A DNA stretch of 64,000 bases from Eucommia ulmoides (Eukaryota; Streptophyta; Magnoliopsida; Garryales; Eucommiaceae). The position numbers were made by a program, and so were the translations under genes. Under the pieces are notes generated by a model that saw only the letters and a program-made list of their open reading frames with translations, did not search any database and was not told the DNA's origin. The stretch spans positions 31,204,649 through 31,268,648 of the forward strand of contig CM028330.1 of the NCBI GenBank assembly GCA_016647705.1. Direction: 5' to 3'. Shown piece after piece: positions 1 to 12,757 of the stretch (within the stretch, counting starts at the first letter, position 1; each line of letters starts with the position of its first letter).

Positions 1-488
1 TCGGACGTCAACTAAAAATAAATAAAGTATTTTTGTTAAGTGTCCAAATTAAAATCCCCCATCTCCCTGAGCTAAACTTGTTGATTCTTCCATAATCGAC
101 AAACGGTCTAAAAGGGGGACATTTGTTCTTTATTTTTAATCTGTTTTATCTGTTGATGCTTTAATTAAATAATTGTTTTCTTATTTCCTTATAAAACAAA
201 ATACATAAAAAGGCAAAAAATATACAAAATGGAAATTAATGTGTTAACCAATACCAAAGGAAATTACTTGGGTTTGTTAAAATGTAAAGATCTATTTAAA
301 CTTAGGTACCATCTTCTGACGGGAGTCTTTGGGTGCCTAACACCTTTTCCGAGTATGATTGACCCCCAAACTTTAAAGAAAACTCTACTAAAGACCAACT
401 GTTTTTGAGTAAAAAAATTGGTCATTTTAAAATAAAAATAATTTTAAAAATCCCAGTAACTTAGCATACCATTTAACTCAATACTAGG
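1..488 (+). mobile_element. 3' part of a Tat/Ogre-type LTR
   Basis: The stretch from about 240 to 488 matches, in inverted orientation, the segment at about 14.87-15.1 kb. Both contain a block ending in an initiation-like 'acttagcataccatttaac' segment, then ACTAGG and a PBS-like TGGCGACTCC. That arrangement is familiar from Tat/Ogre-lineage gypsy elements. Only the LTR end is in the window, so the 5' boundary is not visible. No coding sequence is present. The lineage call rests on recognition of the LTR/PBS arrangement, not on polymerase sequence. Confidence 0.6.
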
Positions 489-498
489 TGGCGACTCC
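489..498 (+). promoter_or_regulatory. Primer-binding site, Tat/Ogre type
   Basis: TGGCGACTCC directly follows the LTR end. It corresponds to TAGCGAATCC at 14861-14872 on the minus strand, so it is probably the site where a host tRNA primes minus-strand DNA synthesis. Sequence just downstream (about 520-680) also matches the minus-strand copy, including a purine run 'gagggaggaa'. Confidence 0.55.
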
Positions 499-3400
499 AT
501 TTTTTATATAAATCCTAGTCCAAAGAACATTTTCAAAACTATCGCCTGGAAAGCCTCTAAAACTTATTTTCTAAAATGAACGAATGTTTGAGGATTTTGA
601 GAGGGAGGAAATCAAAACTTTTGTTTTCCTATTCTTCCCATTTTCTACTTCCTCGTTTCCAAAATCTAGGGTGCGTCAGCTAGCAATTCTGTTAGGGACT
701 TTTGAGAGTCAAGTCTTGTCAGAGTTTAATTTTATTTTTGCAATTAAATAAAGCCCAAGAAATATGTCTTTGGTTTTAAACATAAATGATTCTCTTTTAT
801 TTAAAAATAAAAAATAAACATTAAAAATAAAAAATCGTTTATTTTGTTCCTTATATGTTTTGTTTATATATTTGCATACACTTATATATTTTCTTTACTT
901 TACTATATTTACATTACTGTCTTTAAATTTTTGCATTTTACTTTTTGTAAACTCTCTCCAAGGCACGAGCACCATTTATATTGTATATCATGAGGAAAAA
1001 AAAAACACAAAGTTGTTAACCTTATCCGGAGGCTGAACATAGGGGCCAAAGTTGTGTGATTTCACGACGCTAATCTAAGCCCCAATACCCATTTAGGATT
1101 TAGAAAGAGGAGTCAGTAGAAACAAAGCTATATGGTATATTTGCTGGGATCCAACTTCGAAACTCGCCTCGCTTGGATCACCAACCAATGATAGATGTTC
1201 CCAGGGAGAGAACGCTGAAGGTTTGACGATATGGGAATCAAACTTTTCTAGGATGCATTAGTAGAAAATCCATGAACCACATATAGTGAGCCTAGTATAG
1301 AATATTACCCAAAACTCTTCTGTATTTAGGACTCTATCTTGGAGATAAATTTTACTTTTACCTTGTCTATATTTGTTTATACTTTTGTTATGTTAGATCT
1401 GTAGAATGAAATTTCTTTTACTACTAATGAGTATAGATAAACATAAGAATTCTCGTTCTATCTAATGGTACGCAACCTTAGCTAACGTCAAAATGCTTTT
1501 AAAATTGGATTAAGGAGCAAGTTGCAAGAGAAGAACAAGAATTCATATTTTTGCTTAGTAAAATAAGTTCATTAAACTCAATGTGAATCATAAATTCCCC
1601 TTACATCCAAAAAAATGTACATAAAAAAAAAAAAAAAAAAAAAAATGCCTTGAAATAATGAACGAAATACCCACCTCCATAGTCGTCCAAAAAAAACCTT
1701 TGCTGAACAGTCATCCTAAGGTTCGTACACTAAATACACTAAGATGGGATCAATGTTGTGATACCATGTTGACCATACTAAGATGCAAGGAACAGTTATT
1801 GCCATAAGAAAACGCTAAATGAGAAGAACCCATAATCGCTCCTTCAAAAGATAAGGCAAGAACTATTGTCTCTCCCTAGAACAAATCAAAATGATACAAT
1901 TGACCAAATAAAAGAAATGTCACCTTGTAATAACTACAATAACATTGGAGTATGGACACATGATCCTGAGCCTCTCTCACGAAGAATGGATCGCCGCAGG
2001 GAACTATGAAAAGGCCTATTGGGTAACCTATTTGGAGCCCATGAAGGAATTCAACAACCACAACTTCAAATGGGAGGATGAATACAAGGACAACGCCGAT
2101 GACAAGAAAGACTCTAAGAAGAATCCAGGAGACGACACGACTACTGATATAGAATTGATGACTGAGATATTGGACCCTCAATTACCCAAAGTTGAAGTCC
2201 CTAAGCAAGACTTAGTCTAGGAACAAAAATCCAAAAATGTGAGATCAAATCGATTTCATGTGTCAAACCATTATGGAAATAGGATAGTTTATGCCCAAAA
2301 TCCAACCTAACACTTCAAGGAATGGAAATCTGTACCTGACCTCTGTTTAACTTTTTACACCTGCACCACACTCTCGGAAATAAGAAATTTCACCATACTT
2401 CCTATTTCGCTCTCCCAAATCTACTACCACTACCTCAGTGACAACCTGCCGACACTTCTTCCTCCTCACCGACCTAATCCTCACTCTACGCAGTTTAACC
2501 TAAATGCCTTTTGTGAGTTTTCAATACCACTATGGAGGAACAGCACCACACCGATCAGTGTTTTTCACTTCGGAACCATATCAATAATCTCATCTAAGCC
2601 AGAGTGGTCAGTGTCAACGAAGGTACGAATTAAGTCAGGACAGGGTAGTAAGAATGAATTTAGATATCTATCTACTTTTGCTTTTCCGGTTTCCCATAGC
2701 AAAGTACTTTGGTGTTTAAAGCAATGTTTGTAAGTGACTAAGGCGTCACCCTACTATTATATAATGTAGTATTATTTTCGTAAAGTTACTTTCAACTTCC
2801 GTTTCTAGCCTTCAAAAGTTGACATGTCTATCATACTTATACACCATGGGAAGATTAATGTTATGACAATATAATTTTAACATTAAAGTGGAGCAATATC
2901 CAAAGTAACGTTAAAAGGAAAGTCTTATTTCAACCAAACGATGGTGAGATATTGATAATAAAATCTAAGAAAGTTAGAACGAGAACCTAAGAGCCTCAAT
3001 GTGGAATCTCTACATATGTTCCAACCCGAGAATGTTTAAGGAACAATACAAGAATTATAGAAGACCTTCTCAACGAACTTAAAGAGAAAATATTTGGAAG
3101 TTTATAATAAGAATGGTGATAAGGAAAGTTTTGGAACCTGACCTCGCCAAAAAGAAAAATTCTTGAAAAGGTGTAGTAGGTGAATACAGAAAGATGGACT
3201 TTAAAGAAGAAATAATACAGACTAATATCATACCTAGGAAAAGAAGATCCGTTGATAAATGTTTTGAAAACTTATGAAACCTACTTGAAATAAAATAAGT
3301 AGGACATTATCCTTCGGTTCAAAGAAGAAGAAGATCGAGTTAAAACAAGACGATGAGACTTTACTAGATACTAGCCGATAATGGAGAAGTATCCTAGATA

Positions 3401-3577
3401 GGCGCGAAATCAATGAAGACCTTTGGATTGACTTAGACTACCTTATTCTCCAATATATGAACTCCTGAAAGTACATGTTAAGAGAAGAAAAATCATAAAA
3501 ATAAAATCTGGTCTTAAAATGTTCTAAAACACTAAGTGATCACATGAAAGCAATTGGGTGAATCATGCAATCTTTAT
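499..3577 (+). mobile_element. Degraded internal region of a Tat/Ogre-type element
   Basis: This is the leader and internal region downstream of the PBS. It holds a 23-base A run at about 1622-1644, AT-rich low-complexity sequence and many in-frame stops. I see no gag zinc knuckle, protease, reverse transcriptase or integrase motif. It ends where TR-GAG-1 is inserted at 3578. Between 2221 and 3577 I recognise nothing coding. Confidence 0.4.
1945..2220 (+). CDS. Unrecognised acidic 91-residue ORF inside the Tat-type internal region
   Basis: The frame starts with MEYGHMILSLSHEEW and becomes strongly charged from about residue 43 to 70 (many D, E and K). It has no zinc knuckle, transmembrane segment or motif I know. 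It sits about 1.4 kb after the PBS, where a Tat/Ogre element would carry a leader ORF or the start of gag, so it may be a gag or ORF1 relic. The opposite strand is also open across most of the span, which weakens the coding case. It could equally be a chance frame. Confidence 0.2.
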   Translation: MEYGHMILSLSHEEWIAAGNYEKAYWVTYLEPMKEFNNHNFKWEDEYKDNADDKKDSKKNPGDDTTTDIELMTEILDPQLPKVEVPKQDLV

Positions 3578-5888
3578 TGTTGATCCTAGAATTTTGATGG
3601 ACAATTAAATGTTGTTGTTTTTAGTGGAACTAACGATTTTATTGAGTGTTTCAGTTTATTAGTTCCAGTGATGAAAATGATCATGAAGATATTGCGACAA
3701 TACTAAAGATGATGACAAAGATGATAGAACATTAAGAGTTTGAAGAAATTGAAGAACCTAGGAAAAACAACTCAGATTAAATTCTAACTCTTAAAGTATC
3801 CCGGTTAGGATCACACACGACAAAAAATATTTTTCAAAATTATATATGTTTTTATAGAATCCTAATTGGTTAAATTATTTGCTCATCTGTGTAATTGAAA
3901 AAGAAAAAAACATAATTGATTAAAATTTAATTTAAGATTTTAGTGGAGTTAACCGAGAAAAGAAATTGGTTAAATGGGCGAAAACATCGAAGAAATTGAA
4001 TAAAAATGAATTAAGGAAAGGTATTCCAGCAATGGTTGATCGACAGGTTAGTCGACCTGTGTTTATGAGGTAAACTCCCTGAATTGTTCGGTCAAGTGGT
4101 AAGTCAACTTAGGATTTAAAAAGGAACTCTCTGAATTAGTTGGTCGATAGGTAGGTCGACCTATGGCCAAAAGATGAACTCTCTGGATCTCTAAGTTAAC
4201 AGATAGGTCTACTTGTTAAACATCCTGAATTGTCAGGTCGACAGATGAAGTATGGGCAGTCGACTGATAGGCTAAGGATTTTTGATTTTGTTACATACTA
4301 AATTGGGCGGTCGACTAATGGGCCTTAGTCGGTCGACAGATGGAGCTGTTTTAGGATATATGGAATTTCGGATTTTATTCAAAAAGTAGTCGTTACTAGC
4401 CATTTTATGGTTAAGATATGTGAGATATCTTAAGTATCTGATATGTTTTGAGTTATTTAATTAATATTTAATTATCCCTATAGATATGGTTTAGTAGTTT
4501 TGATATTTCTCAATTTGGTACATGAAATTCTTTCTATCTCATGTAATTGAGATTGAGTAAAAGTTTGAGGGACTTAATTGAATATTTGAAAAGATATTTT
4601 AAGTGAATTATACCAGGAATGAATCATTATGATATAGGGGGTCTATTGGTGTAATTAAATTTCTTGATTTATGGGAACTAGCCGTTATAGGGCTTGTTTT
4701 AAGAGGCTTTAAATAGACTTGCGGATTTCATATGATATAGAATCAGAAATCAAGAGAATCCAAATCATTCTGAGTTATTCAGCTCTCATGCTTTCTAAGA
4801 GTAATCATATTGAGTATATTGTAGGATCTTTCTTGATATTTGTCCTTGAGAAATTTTGTTGTAGATTATTGTTACTGCCGATCTGAAGTGTCATTGTTAT
4901 TCTAATCATTATACTTTCGGTGGAATCCTAGTGAGATCTTTCCAAATTACTTACTAGTAATTGCTGCTTGATTATATTATTTATTATTTGGAATTTGATC
5001 TTTGAAATTATTTTTTGACTTTTAAAAAAAAAAAAAATTAAATAATTTCTTGAGAAAATCTGGTTAAGTACTTAACTGTTTGCTACCCATCTTTATTTGA
5101 AATCAGATTTTGAAATTCTCATTTTTCTATCACTAGTATCGGGACATTAATTAAGTGTGAGTTTATCTAGGGTGGTAGAAGCTCCGATTAGGAAAATCAC
5201 TTATCAATTCTTTGTAATTGGTGAGTTGAGTGTCAAATTAGATACTATTGGGAGTGTCTAATTAATGGTAGCTGGTTTCAATCTCTTCCGGTAAAGAGAT
5301 TGAGGTTTTGATCTTTGCCTAAGGTATAAAAAGATTAGGTGTTAATTCTTCATTGATTGAATTTGCGAGTGAATTGTAAAGATTCCATCTTTACTTGGGA
5401 AAAAAATGCTTGGAGTGTTTGTGAGGTTTAATTCTTGAGCCTAAGGTATAAAAAGGATTAGGTCATGATTCTCCCTATAATAAAATTAGGTTTCTCTTTA
5501 GCATGTAAAAATATAGGTTATTCTTGAGTCTGGGAAAAGGAAAAGGTTATTCCTAAGCTTGGGACAAAGAATTGTAAAGGTTGATTTTGAGCCTGTGAAA
5601 AAGAATCATTATGAGGGTTTAGTTCCTACCTTTAAAGGGATCTTGAGTTTAGTGGGTACGACTCTCCATGGAGCTCGAGAGACTGGATTAGCCAAGAGTA
5701 GCATGGGAACCAGTATAAATGTTTGTGTACTACATTATTTATATTGTTTATATTTTGTTATTTGGGTGTGCACCTAGTTGATAACATATTCGCTGCTATA
5801 AAGAGATAATAATTAATATTGGATATTTGGTTTAAATTTTATCACTACCTAATTCACCACCCCTCTTGGATAGCTCACTAGGCCAACA
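3578..5888 (+). repeat. 5' LTR of TR-GAG-1
   Basis: The LTR is 2311 bp and starts TGTTGATCCTA. It carries an array of GTCGAC/GGTCGAC words at 4030-4340, a TATA-like 'tttaaataga' near 4708, and a 3' portion with 'gtgcacctagttgataac' near 5770. Terminal CCCCTCTTGGATAGCTCACTAGG leads to the end ...CCAACA at 5888. It aligns over its whole length with 8104-10440, with scattered substitutions and small indels, so the insertion is not recent. Confidence 0.85.
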
Positions 5889-5889
5889 A

Positions 5890-5902
5890 TTAGCATCAGA
5901 GC
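5890..5902 (+). promoter_or_regulatory. Primer-binding site of TR-GAG-1 (tRNA-Met type)
   Basis: TTAGCATCAGAGC begins one base after the LTR and differs by two positions from the usual plant TTGGTATCAGAGC, the complement of the initiator tRNA-Met 3' end. Confidence 0.75.
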
Positions 5903-5938
5903 TGGTTTAGCTCGACAAACTTAGCTAACAAAGATCAC

Positions 5939-7440
5939 ATGGCGCACATAATAGGCACACTAGTTGAGGGGCAGTCTATGCACCAACCACCATTGTTTGC
6001 AGGTGAAAATTATTCATTCTGGAAAGACAGAATGATAGCCTTCCTTCAGGCCACAAATTATGATGTGTGGTTAACAATCGAGGATGGTCCGTTTATTCCA
6101 ATGGAAAATGGAGTCGAGAAGAAGAAAGAGCAATTAACTGCTTCTGATAAGTAGAAACTTCCTATGAACTCTCAAGCTATTAATATTTTATTTTGTTCTT
6201 TAGATGCTAATAAATACTCGAGAGTTTCAGGTTATAAATCAGCGAAGGAGATATGGGACAAGTTAACTGAAGCAATCGAAAATCAATGCTCTTATAAGGA
6301 AATTTGAATTGTTCATAATGGACTGAATCGATTCAAGAGATGTACACTCAATTCAACATCATTTGCAATTACTTGAGTTAACTAGGAAAGTCGTACTTCA
6401 TTAAGGAACGAGTTCGAAAGGTCCTAAGATCTTTAACAAAAATATGGGAGTCGAAGTTGACTGCAATTGAGAAAGTTAAAGATCTTGCAAAATACGAAAT
6501 GGATGACCTCATCGGCAACTTGATGACGCATGAAATGGTGATTCAAGGATATGAGAAAGACACCATAAATAGCGAAAAGAAATCCTTGGTGCTAAAGGCT
6601 CAAAAAACTAAAGATGATGACAGTAATAAAGTAAGTCTTGACAGTGAGCAAGAGAAAGATGTGGTTCTTCTCACGAAGAATTTTAGAAAAATGACCAGGT
6701 GTACTTTCTGTGGAAGAAGGAATTTCAATATGAACAATGTGAAATGTTACAACTGTCATAAGACTGGCCACCTCCAAACTGAATGCCCCGAGCTGAAGAA
6801 AAACAAAGAAAAAGATAAGAAAAAAAAAAAAAAAAAAGAATAAAGGAAAAAAGAGTACAAAAAAGTCAACAAAAGTCACATGGGATGACTTGGAGTTGAG
6901 TAGCTCAGAAAAATCAAGTAGTAATGACTCGTCCATGCTTGCTTTGATGGCCACTGAATTCATGGTACCAAAATATTCAAGTTCTTGCCCTTTAGATTTT
7001 GATGAATTATTTGATCTTTATCAAGAAATTTCACATGATTATAAAATTCAGTGATAAAAATTTAATGCCCTTCAAAGTACAATTAACACATTAAACAAGA
7101 AAGTGATGGATTATGAATCTGAAAACGTTGAATTAAAATCCAAGATGTCGGATTTACATTCAATAGTTCTCAAATTCACCGGCAGTGAGAATAATTTGAA
7201 AATGCTTTTGAGAAGTTCACACGGTATCTTTGATAAAGCTGGTATTGGATTTCAGAAAAATCTTAACTAAAACGTTTTCATAAATTCTTTTCTGAAACCA
7301 ATGATTTTGTTAGATGTTTTAAATGTAATGTTGTAGGGCATACTATTCATAAATGTTTTTCAAGAATATCTAATTACAAGCAAGTTTGGGTTCCCAAGGG
7401 AACTAAAATTATTACGACTAACAAGATCAGACTCACTTAG
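5939..7440 (+). pseudogene. gag: Broken copia-type gag (capsid/nucleocapsid) of TR-GAG-1
   Basis: Gag would form the particle that packages element RNA. The N-terminal part (5939-6154) has the typical 'FAGENYSFWKDRM' start of plant copia gag (UBN2-type), ended by a TAG at 6152-6154. The frame then continues with further stops at about 6304 and beyond. The middle part is open from about 6430 to 6843. It ends in a CCHC zinc knuckle (CYNC...GH...C, about 6745-6786) preceded by an extra CxxC. An 18-A run (about 6820-6837) then shifts the frame. Acidic, serine-rich spacer sequence continues to 7054. A second knuckle (CFKCNVVGHTIHKC) followed by VWVPKGTK lies at 7300-7440. Stops and shifts make it non-functional as read. 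Confidence 0.8.
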
Positions 7441-8103
7441 ATTGGGTACCACTTAGGAACTCTTTGAGATGCTTCTTTCAGGTTATCAAATAAACATATA
7501 TTACCAAAGACAAATTGTTCCTAGGAAGTGGCTATTCTCAACACGTGACAGGGAATAAAGTAAAAATTTACGTCTTTAACACCTAAAGATGAAAGTCATA
7601 TGATTTCTGAAGACCATGTCATAAGCAAGAAAGTAAGTTTAAATGAGTTGGTAAGAATTTCTAAGACTTGTGTTGGTTTACATATTTTCTTGTTGTCTTA
7701 GAATTATTGCATGTTTATCAGAAAATCTTACATACTTAGTTTTTTCTTCCTTAGAATGAATTAAATTGTTTACACTTATATTGTAGGAGATTGCATGCTA
7801 AGAATTGATGTTTTTTGTTCCCCTCCCCAATTTTTTTCAGGTGACAAAGGGGGAGAATTTATTAATGTTTTATTGAATATCTTAAGGGAAAGCTTGAATT
7901 ATCTTGTTGAATATCTTAAGGGGGAGTTTATTATATATTGAATATGTATTGAAATTTGTTCTTTGTTGAAAATCTTATGATTATCTTCATTACTTTGCTT
8001 TAACGAGTTAAAGAACCCGTCCTCGGATTTAGGGGGAGTATGGTTACATTTGTTTTTTGAAGAAAACATCAAAGTTAATTGTCATCATCAAAAAGAGGGA
8101 GAT
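7441..8103 (+). other. 3' untranslated region and polypurine tract of TR-GAG-1
   Basis: No coding sequence is seen. The segment carries four spaced 'gggggag'-like purine blocks near 7849, 7919, 8031 and 8091. The last, AAAAAGAGGGAGAT at 8090-8103, abuts the 3' LTR and is the likely plus-strand primer. Repeated purine blocks before the PPT are typical of SIRE-like copia elements. Confidence 0.7.
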
Positions 8104-10440
8104 TGTTGATCCTATGATTTTGATAGATAATTAAATGTTGATATTTTTTGTGGAACTAACGATTTCATTGAGTGTTTTAGTTTATTAGTTCCAGAGATGA
8201 AAATGATCATGAAGATATTGTGAAAATGATAAAGATGATGGAAGATTAAGAGTTTTAAGAAAATAAAGAATCTAGGGAAAACAACTCAGATTAAATTCTA
8301 ACTCTTAATGTATCCCAGTTAGGATCACACACGACACAAAATATTTTTCAAAATTATGTGTGTTTTTATAGGATCCTAATTAGTTAAATTATTTGATTCT
8401 ATGTGTAATTGAAAAAAAAACATAAAGATAATTGATTAGAATTGAATTTAAGATTTTAGAGCAGCTAACCGGGAAAAGAAATCGATTAAAGAGGCAAAAA
8501 CATCGAAGAAATTGAATAAAAAATAATTAAGAATAGGTGTTCCAGCAATGGTCGATCGATAGGTAAGTCGACCTGTGTTTATGAGGTAAACTCCCTGAAT
8601 TGTTTGGTCAATAGGTAAGTCGACTTAGGCTTTAAACATGAAGTCTCTGAATCAGTCGGTCGACAGGTAGGTCGACCTATGGCCAAAAGATGAACTCTCT
8701 GGATTTCTAAGTCAACAGATAGGTTGACTTGTGAAACATCCTGAATCGTTCGGTCAACAGATGAAGTATGGGTGGTCGACTGATGGGTGAAGGATTTTTG
8801 GATTGGCTACATCCTAAATTGGGCGATTGATTGATAGGCCTTAGACGGTCAACAGATATAATTGTTTTAGGATTTATGGAATTTTGGATTTTATTCAAAA
8901 AGTAGCCATTACTAGTCATTTTATGGTTAAGATATGTGAGATATCTAAGGGATCTGATATGTTTTGAGTTATTTAATTAATATTTAATTATCCCTATAGA
9001 TATGGTTCAAGTAGTTTTGATATTTCTCAATTTGGTACATGAAATTCTTTCTATCTTATCTAATTGAGATTGAGTAAAAGTTTAAGGAACTTAATTGAAT
9101 ATTTTAAGAGATATTTTAAGTGAATTATGTCAGGAACGAATCATTATGATATAGAGGGTCTATTGGTGTAATTAAATGTCATGATTTATGAGAACTAGCC
9201 GTTGTAGGGCTTGTTTTAAGAGGCTTTAAATAGACTTGCGGATTTCACATGATATAGAATCATAAATCAAGAGAATCCAAATCATTCTGAGTTTTTTAGC
9301 TCTTGTGCTTTCTAAGAGTAATCATACTGAGTGTATTGTGAGATCTTTCTTGAGATTTGTTCTTGAAATTTTTTTATTGTGGATTATTGCTACTACCGAT
9401 CTGAAGTGTCATTGTTATTCTAATCATTATACTTTTGGTGGAATCCTGGTGAGATCTTTCTAAATTACTTACTATTAATTGTTACTTGATTATATTATTT
9501 ATTATTTGGAATTTGATCTTTGAAATTGTTTTCCGATTTTTTTTTTTTAAATTATTTTTGAAACAATTTCTTGAGAAAATTTGATTACGTGCTTAACTGC
9601 TTGCTACCCATCTTTATTTGAAATCAGATTTTGAAATTCTCACTTTTCTATCACTAGTATCGGGACATTAATTGAGTTTGAATTTATCTGGGGTGGTTGA
9701 AGCTCCGAGTGGGAAAATCACTTATCAAATATTTGTAATTGGTGAGTTGAGTGTCCGATTAGATACTACTAGGAGTGTCTAATCAAGAGCTTCTAGTTTC
9801 AATCTCTTCCAGTAAAGAGATTGAGGTTTTAATCTTTGCCTAAAGTATAAAAAGATTTGGTGTTAATTCTTCGTTGATTGAATTTGTGAGTGAATTGTAA
9901 AGGTTCCATCTTTACTTGAGAAAATGATACTTGGAGTGTTTGTGAGGTTTAATTCTTGAGCCAAAAGAATAAAAAGAATTAGGTTGTGATTCTCTCTGTA
10001 ATAAAATTAGGTTAATCTTTAGCCTGTAAAAACATAGGTTATTCTTGAACCTAGGAAAAAGAAGAGGTTATTCTTGAGCTTGGGAAAAGAATTATGAAGG
10101 TTGATTCTGAGCCTGTGAAAATAATCATTGTGAGGGTTTGGATCCTACCTTTAAAAGAATCTTGAGTTTAATCGGTGCGACTTTCCGTGGAGCTCGAGAC
10201 ACTGGATTAGTCAAGAGTAGCTTAGTGAACCAGTATAAATTTTTATGTACTGCATTATTTATATTGTTTATATTTTGTTGTTTGGATGTGCACCTAGTTG
10301 ATAACATATTTGCTGCTATAAAGAGATAATAATTAATTTAGGATTAAATTAATTATTTAATTTTTTGAAGTATTATTATTTGGTTTAAATTTTATCACTA
10401 CTCAATTCACCCCCCTCTTGGGTAGCTCATTGGGCTAACA
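8104..10440 (+). repeat. 3' LTR of TR-GAG-1
   Basis: The LTR is 2337 bp. It starts TGTTGATCCTA after the PPT and ends GGGCTAACA. It repeats the layout of the 5' LTR, including the GTCGAC-rich array (about 8550-8870) and the TATA-like 'tttaaataga' near 9227. Small ORFs here on both strands are non-coding shadows. Confidence 0.85.
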
Positions 10441-11200
10441 TATATAATTCGAGTATTGAGTCGTAGGGGTGTCTCATCATCCTGTCACTTAGGCTCACTG
10501 GACTGGGATCACTATCCAAAGCTCGCTACTAGGATTATATAGGAAGTAAGAGTCCCTCGTTACCCAACGAAAAAAATAAAAATAAAAATAACAAAAAAAT
10601 GATTCTCTCAACACTACTAGAATAAATTAACATTTGTTAATTGTCATTAACTAACACTTGTTTCTCTATCACTTTTCTTCTCTCTTCTTTGAGTCATCTT
10701 GGGAAGGCCCATTCCATTTGCCTTCAGTTCAAAGACAAAAGAAATGAATCGGAGCCGTTGAAGAAAACTTGGGTAACATACAGGGCCTTGGTAATCCTAA
10801 TAATGATCTTAGGAAAGTTCAAATATCGGAACTTGATGGAATTGAACTAGATGACTCTAGATAACAAACTACTAAGGTGATTGTTCCAAATTCCTTTTGA
10901 AATTGTACTTACCATATTGTAGAAAGTTTTCCAAATGTAAAAGATTATAACAGAAAACAAACGTTTGAATACTTGAATTTGGAAGTCCAAATATACTTTA
11001 GTTAAATAATCTAGTTAGAGATAAAGAGGGAAATATACAAAGGCGCGATAAAGATAATAACTTAAGACGCTGAAAATTAAACTGAAGGGAATTTTGGAAA
11101 ACGAAATGGATGGGAATCAACCTAAAAAAAAAGAAGGATTTACTACCTCTTAAGATCATAAATTCTAGAGAAATCATTTAATACGTCATTTTAGTTGCAT
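10441..11200. other. Unassigned AT-rich sequence
   Basis: This lies between TR-GAG-1 and LTR-F. It contains a 69-residue ORF (10641-10850) without recognisable features and A-rich runs at about 10570-10600. I see nothing I can assign. It may be interior sequence of the Tat-type element interrupted by TR-GAG-1, or the upstream part of LTR-F. Confidence 0.3.
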
Positions 11201-12757
11201 TTTAGAGTAACTGCAAAAATTCGGGGTGAAATTGGGTCAATAAAAATTCAAATTAAAAATCTAGGGGTCAATTAGCAAATTTAGAAACATTAAATCCAAA
11301 CTTTGGGAGGTAAATTGACATTTAATTTTTAATTAAAACTTTTAGGGGTGCAATTGCAATTTAAGAAAATCTTAAAAGTGGACTTGAACTAAAATGAAGA
11401 TTTTAAGAAGTTAGGGGGAGAAAAGAGTAATTTAACAAAAGTTCATTTATATATATGTGTGTGATCGTGAGCAGCCGGCCGGAGGAGAGAGATGAGCAGC
11501 GACGTGGTAGGAGGAGCTCAATGCTTAAACCACTAGTTATATACATATAAATATTGTTCATGCATGTAATGATCACCAAAAAAAAATCTCAAAAGAAGAA
11601 CTAGAAAATAGAGAAGAAAGATAGAGGATTGGAGGTGTTGGTCGGCTGTTCGGTCGCCGGAGGAGGGTGTGTCGTCGTCAAATTTCAGAAGAGAGAGAGA
11701 GAGAGAGAGAGAAGTGGGTCGCCGTTCGGTTCGGTGATTGTGTGTAGTAGGTGGACGTCGTTCAGTTGACGATGGTGGGGGAGTCGTTCGGCGGTGTGTG
11801 TTTTGCGTGGGTGAGCTATTCAAGTCGACGATCGTGTGTGTTCGGCTGCTAAGTACATGAGTTTAAGCGCGTGTGTGTGTGTGTGTTTTATTGTGTATGT
11901 GTGTGATCGTCGTTTCCATCCGATGTGGGTGTGTGCTCTGTTTTTGTGTGTGATCAGTGTGTGTTTTGTTCATGGAGTCAGCGCTTGTGGGTGTGTCTTC
12001 GTCGGTTAAGTTGGCCGGCGGTAAGTGAAAGTTAGAGAGAGAGAGAGAGAGAGAGCTTGTCGTTGCTCTGTCATCAGTAGCGGTAGTGCTTTGATTCATT
12101 GTGTGTGGTGTGTGTATTTGTATTTTGATCAGTGACGGAGAGGGTGGTCCGTTCAGTGTTGCCGACGTATGTTTCGTCTGGCTATGTGTGTGTTGGGTGT
12201 GTGTGGGTGTTGTCGGCCGGTAGAGGCGGTGCAAGTGGGTGCTGTGATCGCTAAAGAAGATCGGTGGTCGGCGACGATAAGGAGAGGAGGTTTGGTCTGC
12301 GGCTGGTCCCTAAATCGAAGCAGAAGCAGTAGCGGGAAGAAGATAGAAAAAGACAGAAAAAAAAAAAATAAAAAAAAAATTACACAAACCACCCCACTAA
12401 AAATCAAAATCCATCTCGTGGCCCGTGAGCGATTCGGAAAGGGTAACGTTTTTTTCTTTAAGTTTATTTTTGTTTATTAAATTAAATTCTAGCATCGAAA
12501 TGTTTGAACTGGACTAATAAATTTGGGACCGTTCGTATTATTAAATTTTATGTAGTAATTTTGAACGGAATGAAATTTGCCGAATAATAATTGTTATAAA
12601 TAAAATATGGGGAATAGGACATTAATGAACGTAGGGCTTGCATTGCACGATTATGGTATTTTCTCTATAATATTAATTTAGACCCTGTCACAAATAGGTT
12701 CACATTTACCGGAGGATTAGTAGCGGATAGTCGGTGGAGCTTTTGAGAGCGGTTTAT

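Larger units (their letters stand above)
3578..10440 (+). mobile_element. TR-GAG-1: gag-only copia-type LTR retrotransposon
   Basis: Two long direct repeats (3578-5888 and 8104-10440) begin TGTTGATCC and end in (C/T)AACA. They enclose only 2.2 kb. The element has a tRNA-Met-like PBS after the 5' LTR, a broken gag in the middle and a PPT before the 3' LTR. The flanking pentamers are TTTAT (3573-3577) and TATAT (10441-10445), a TSD with one mismatch. No protease, integrase, reverse transcriptase or RNase H can be found. The gag and the purine-rich 3' region resemble the SIRE/Maximus type of copia element. This layout is what has been called TR-GAG, meaning non-autonomous elements that carry gag alone. 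Confidence 0.85.

Noticed and set aside
6592..6963. Minus-strand 123-residue frame with long Phe runs
   Set aside because: It is antisense to the gag zinc-knuckle region; the Phe run is the complement of the A tract.
11533..12480. Overlapping frames on both strands rich in Thr/His/Pro or Arg/Lys
   Set aside because: They read through GA and GT microsatellites and CAC/GTG words of LTR-F, overlap each other on both strands, and have no domain.
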